Below, one piece after another: positions 61,512-64,000 of a stretch of 64,000 nucleotides of DNA (positions within the stretch are counted from its first letter, which is position 1; each line of letters begins with the position of its first letter). The DNA is from Syntrophus sp963665935 (GTDB taxonomy: Bacteria; Desulfobacterota; Syntrophia; Syntrophales; Syntrophaceae). The translations under genes and the position numbers were made by a program. Below the pieces are notes generated by a model. The model was not told the origin of the DNA. It worked only from the letters and a program-made list of their open reading frames with translations, and made no database searches. The stretch is taken from positions 2,418,001 through 2,482,000 of the forward strand of contig OY762510.1 of assembly GCA_963665935.1 (NCBI GenBank). Direction: 5' to 3'.

Positions 61512-61571
61512 CAACGGTAGGAAATATTGGTTCCGGGCTCGGGTAGAAAAAATCTGCCCAGCCCATCTTTA

Positions 61572-61610
61572 AAAAAAAGGACTTGGCCTTTTCCGGTCAA
61601 GTCCTTTCTG
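61572..61610 (+). terminator. Terminator after bam operon 2
   Basis: Arms AAAGGACTTG (61576-61585) and CAAGTCCTTT (61598-61607) behind a run of eight A. Related in sequence to the terminators at 381 and 37798. Between here and 61768 nothing else is seen. Confidence 0.8.
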
Positions 61611-61768
61611 AAAGGCTATACGTTATTTAATTTTTAAGCTCAGCTGATAATTTATCCTGCAAGGAAAGGAGAGGGAGCGTCATACCACTCTGCCTTCCTG
61701 CTCACGATGAATTTCAGCGCTGAAGGAAAGCCGGCACCAGGATAACACAAGATAAAAAGGAGTGGAAA

Positions 61769-61975
61769 ATGGATAAATACAAGTGTGCAAACTGCAATCA
61801 TTTTTATGATCCGGAACGTGGGGACAAAAGACAGGGCATCCCGGCAGGCACAGAATTCAAGGATGTCCCGAATAACTGGCGCTGCCCAGGGTGCGGCTGC
61901 GATAAATCCAAGTATAGTCGTTACGAACGTCGCCCCTTCCCCGGCTACGGCCCTAGCTTTGAGAAGGAAGGCTAA
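61769..61975 (+). CDS. Rubredoxin
   Basis: 68 residues, ATG 61769, AAAAGGAG upstream. CANCNHFYDPERGD and CPGCGCDKSKY give the two CxxC pairs binding one iron, with the typical spacing and the GIPAGTEFKDVPNNWRCP middle. A C-terminal extension, YERRPFPGYGPSFEKEG, goes beyond a minimal rubredoxin. Single-electron carrier, for example to rubrerythrin (partial gene at 1). It lies between bamF copy 2 and the bamF relic at 62056, so it may have been captured during a local duplication. Confidence 0.93.
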   Translation: MDKYKCANCNHFYDPERGDKRQGIPAGTEFKDVPNNWRCPGCGCDKSKYSRYERRPFPGYGPSFEKEG

Positions 61976-62055
61976 ACGTTCTTGGCCGCCTTCAAGCGGT
62001 CGCCATCGATGAACTCTGGACCCGGTTTGTACTTTTAAAGGGAAATCGGCCGGTT

Positions 62056-62195
62056 CGGAACGTCGTCAAAAGGGGCAACGGAGCGACAGCATAACAAAGG
62101 AATAAAATATTGAATTCGGACTGGGGCAGAAAAAATCTGCCCCAGTCCCACTTTTCAGGAAGGACTTAGCCCGGCCGGGCTAAGTCCTTCTTTGC
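62056..62195 (+). pseudogene. Relic of a bamF 3' end plus its terminator region
   Basis: ACGTCGTCAAAAGGGGCAAC and the following GAGCGACAGCATAACAA resemble the last codons and stop of bamF (61473-61513), and the downstream AATATTG, GCAGAAAAAATCTGCC and GGACTTAGCC segments match the bamF 3' flank (61529-61607) in order. There is no open frame before it. It reads as the tail of a lost further bamF copy, or a duplicated tail left when the rubredoxin gene was inserted. Confidence 0.6.
62118..62192. terminator. Two tandem strong hairpins
   Basis: First: GGACTGGGGCAGA (62118-62130) and TCTGCCCCAGTCC (62136-62148), 5-nt loop of A. Second: AAGGACTTAGCCCGG (62160-62174) directly followed by its complement (62175-62189), then CTTTG. 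They should end transcription from rubredoxin. The 62196-62397 stretch after them shows no gene. Confidence 0.72.
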
Positions 62196-62397
62196 GCAAG
62201 CCCAGCATGGGCGCACTCCTGCGCTCACTGTTTCCCAGCGTAAAAGTAAGTTCTTGAAGTCATCAACTCTTCGTACCGCCTGCCTGCCATTTAAGTTGAT
62301 CAGATAGACGCACGCTCGTTATCAAATGTTATTATAAGTCAAAAATAGTCGGATTATATCTCTTGTAATAGTTTCTTCCGTTTGATAATGGAAGTCC

Positions 62398-62964
62398 ATG
62401 AGTCATCAGTCATCTGCACTCCTTTGTATCGATCTTCAGCGAGAGTACTTTGATCCCGGAAGGCCGCTCTGGGTGCCGGACGGCGCTTTCGTCCTGGCAA
62501 ACACGGCCAAACTCGTCAATAAATCTCGGCATATCGGAACGCCAGTGGTGCATGTGCGTCATGTGAGCCGGAAGCCTGGCGCGGTTACCTTCGCACCGAA
62601 CAGCGAATTTCTGGCGTTTCCCGAGGATGTCTCTCCCCGGGATGGGGAGTCTGTCGTTACAAAATCCCGGCCGGGCGCTTTTTATGAAACCGCTTTGGAT
62701 GCCCACTTGCAGTCCCTTGGAATCACGCGTCTATTCCTCTGCGGTCTGCTCTCCTTTATGTGCGTGGACACGACAGCCCGTGAAGCTCATGCGAGAGGGT
62801 ACGAAGTGATCTTTGTCAGTGACGCCACAGCAGCGCTTTCAATAGGGGATTTATCGGCTGATGTCATCCATGGGGTGGTTTGCGCAATCCAGGGGTGGAT
62901 GTTTTCCAAGGTCGTGTGCACGGATGATGCGATAAAACTTCTTACAGGAGAGCCATGTGATTAA
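62398..62964 (+). CDS. Isochorismatase-family cysteine hydrolase
   Basis: 188 residues, ATG 62398. Catalytic triad by family pattern: D12 in CIDLQREYFD, K89 in VVTKSRPGAF, C122 in LSFMCVDTTAREA, with the cis-peptide segment before Cys. Related to nicotinamidases and N-carbamoyl or amide hydrolases of about this length. Not an isochorismatase proper, by length and context. Its last 8 nt overlap the start of an argininosuccinate-synthase-like gene, so the two proteins likely share a pathway, perhaps hydrolysis of an amide or ureido product. Substrate unknown. Confidence 0.87.
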   Translation: MSHQSSALLCIDLQREYFDPGRPLWVPDGAFVLANTAKLVNKSRHIGTPVVHVRHVSRKPGAVTFAPNSEFLAFPEDVSPRDGESVVTKSRPGAFYETALDAHLQSLGITRLFLCGLLSFMCVDTTAREAHARGYEVIFVSDATAALSIGDLSADVIHGVVCAIQGWMFSKVVCTDDAIKLLTGEPCD

Positions 62965-64000
62965 AAAAGATTATCGTGCAGTAGCCCTCTATTCCGGAGG
63001 GGTCGATTCGACGGTCGCTCCGCTTCTTGCTTTAGAAGACCTCGGCCTCCAGCGGGAAGAGATGCTCTTGCTCTATGTCGACTTAGGTGGTTTTGCCAAC
63101 CGAAAGAGCAGGGCCGAGCAACGCGCGAAGGTCCTCGGTCTGGACTACACCGCCATTGATGGCCGAGCCGACTTCGCCCGAAATTTCTTATCGCAGGCGA
63201 TTTTGATGAACGGTTCCTACTGGGGATATCCACTGATCACGCCGCTCTCACGGGCATACATCGTCGAAGCGGCGGCTGCATTCCTCACTTTTGGAGGCAG
63301 CGAAACACACTACCTGATCAACGGCTGTACACGATACCAGAATACACGCTACCGGATCGAGAAACATTGTACCCTGCATCCTCATTTTGTTGCGGTGACC
63401 CCCTTTAAGTATCGAAACATGAGCCGTCAGGAAAAAATCGAAATCCTCCAGCAATATGGCATGACACCGGGAAAGAGTGCCGGCATTGCCGAAGATGAGA
63501 ATCTTTGGGGACGGGCCCTGGAAGGGGGGCCACTCAATGATCTCAACGATGTCGAGGCAAAGGGGGTGTTTCATGTAACACAGGACTTTCGGTCATCGTC
63601 TCTCCCTCCCGATCGCTTATCCCTTCGTTTCGCGGACGGATTACCCATTGCCATCGATGGCAAATCGATGTCTTTGCACGAGATCATCGAACAGTGCGCA
63701 ATAATCGGAGCAAAACATGGGGTAGGCAGGATTGTTGTCTTCGAGGACACGATCCCTGAACTCGGATACAAGGAACGGGGCGTATACGAATCACCGGCCA
63801 GTGCACTTCTTTATGCCGCCCATCAATTCATCGAGGACGCCGTTCTGACCCTTTCCGAACGTGTCCTGAAACGGGACATGGACCAGTGCTGGGCGGAAAT
63901 CGTCTATCGTGGAGGCTGGTATGACTCAAACCGCCGTGAGTTGTCAGACCTTGCCCGCAGCATCCAGTCCAGAGTATCCGGAGAAGTCACCGTCGAGGTA
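62957..64000 (+). CDS. Argininosuccinate-synthase-like ATP-dependent ligase (3' end outside window)
   Basis: At least 348 residues from GTG 62957, overlapping the preceding gene, open to the window end. ArgG features: ATP-binding LYSGGVDSTVAPLL at residues 11-24, INGCTRYQNTRYRIE (compare HGCTGKGNDQVRFE in ArgG), AGIAEDENLWGRALEGG, GAKHGVGRIVVFED and RGVYESPASALLYAAH. It differs from housekeeping ArgG at several substrate-contact motifs, and the usual argH neighbour is replaced by a hydrolase. It may therefore join a different amine or amino acid to a citrulline-like ureido group. No stop codon is seen within the window. Confidence 0.85.
   Translation, partial: MIKKDYRAVALYSGGVDSTVAPLLALEDLGLQREEMLLLYVDLGGFANRKSRAEQRAKVLGLDYTAIDGRADFARNFLSQAILMNGSYWGYPLITPLSRAYIVEAAAAFLTFGGSETHYLINGCTRYQNTRYRIEKHCTLHPHFVAVTPFKYRNMSRQEKIEILQQYGMTPGKSAGIAEDENLWGRALEGGPLNDLNDVEAKGVFHVTQDFRSSSLPPDRLSLRFADGLPIAIDGKSMSLHEIIEQCAIIGAKHGVGRIVVFEDTIPELGYKERGVYESPASALLYAAHQFIEDAVLTLSERVLKRDMDQCWAEIVYRGGWYDSNRRELSDLARSIQSRVSGEVTVEV

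Noticed and set aside
62118..62192. Long palindromes as ends of an insertion sequence
   Set aside because: No transposase and no target duplication; they form terminator-type hairpins also seen after other genes.

Overview
The window looks like chromosome from a strictly anaerobic, syntrophic deltaproteobacterium of the Syntrophus type. It carries two complete operons resembling the tungsten-dependent class II benzoyl-CoA reductase system (bamB-bamC-bamD-bamE-bamF) with selenocysteine codons, a large tungsten/molybdenum uptake, cofactor and storage island, a glycyl-radical enzyme system, rubrerythrin and rubredoxin. The species assignment is inference from gene content.

Layout. 1-4019: 3' end of a rubrerythrin, a periplasmic Cache-domain protein, a MoxR/VWA pair and a membrane-anchored protein. 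4230-10035 (minus strand): secreted metzincin protease, papain-like protease, a large unknown protein with an internal duplication and a DUF6765-like protein. 10190-14093 (minus): glycyl-radical enzyme, SCP2-like protein and activating enzyme, behind a near-consensus promoter. 14593-20714: type I secretion operon (TolC, ABC, HlyD) followed by an RTX-repeat cargo. 20796-25804 (minus): a compact RiPP cluster (NHLP-type precursor, radical SAM/SPASM, E1-like/YcaO cyclodehydratase, SagB-type oxidase). 26052-29473: MobB-like NTPase, HIT protein, a divergent MoeA and two small unknown genes.

29474-29970 is a striking regulatory region. Two nearly identical 48-bp promoter/operator modules face away from each other; one serves the MoeA-side operon and the other bam operon 1 (29971-37779). 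37914-45860 (minus) holds the MoeA paralogue of the first, a MoeA-periplasmic-binding-like fusion, a canonical MoeA, small proteins, a PNPOx-like flavoprotein and two FdhD homologues. 46166-53014 (plus) holds an HTH plus binding-domain regulator, two TupA-like binding proteins, TupB, TupC, a TiaS-like protein, a 73-aa protein and a molybdenum-storage-protein homologue. 53738-61511 is bam operon 2; its bamD and the first three quarters of bamE are practically identical to operon 1, while bamB and bamC are clearly diverged, which points to gene conversion. The window ends with rubredoxin, a relic of a further bamF 3' end, an isochorismatase-family hydrolase and an argininosuccinate-synthase-like ligase that runs off the end.

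How it fits together. Tup transporters import tungstate, the MoeA/MobB/FdhD set is suited to building the metal-pterin centre, the storage-protein homologue may buffer metal, and BamB is the tungstoenzyme. BamC-F (ferredoxin, HdrD-like, HdrA-like, MvhD-like) would couple ring reduction or oxidation to electron bifurcation or confurcation. In-frame TGA codons in bamE and bamF sit where paralogous families have redox Cys and are followed by SECIS-like hairpins, so these four genes are read as selenoproteins rather than broken genes. No tRNA, rRNA, CRISPR array or insertion sequence was seen.
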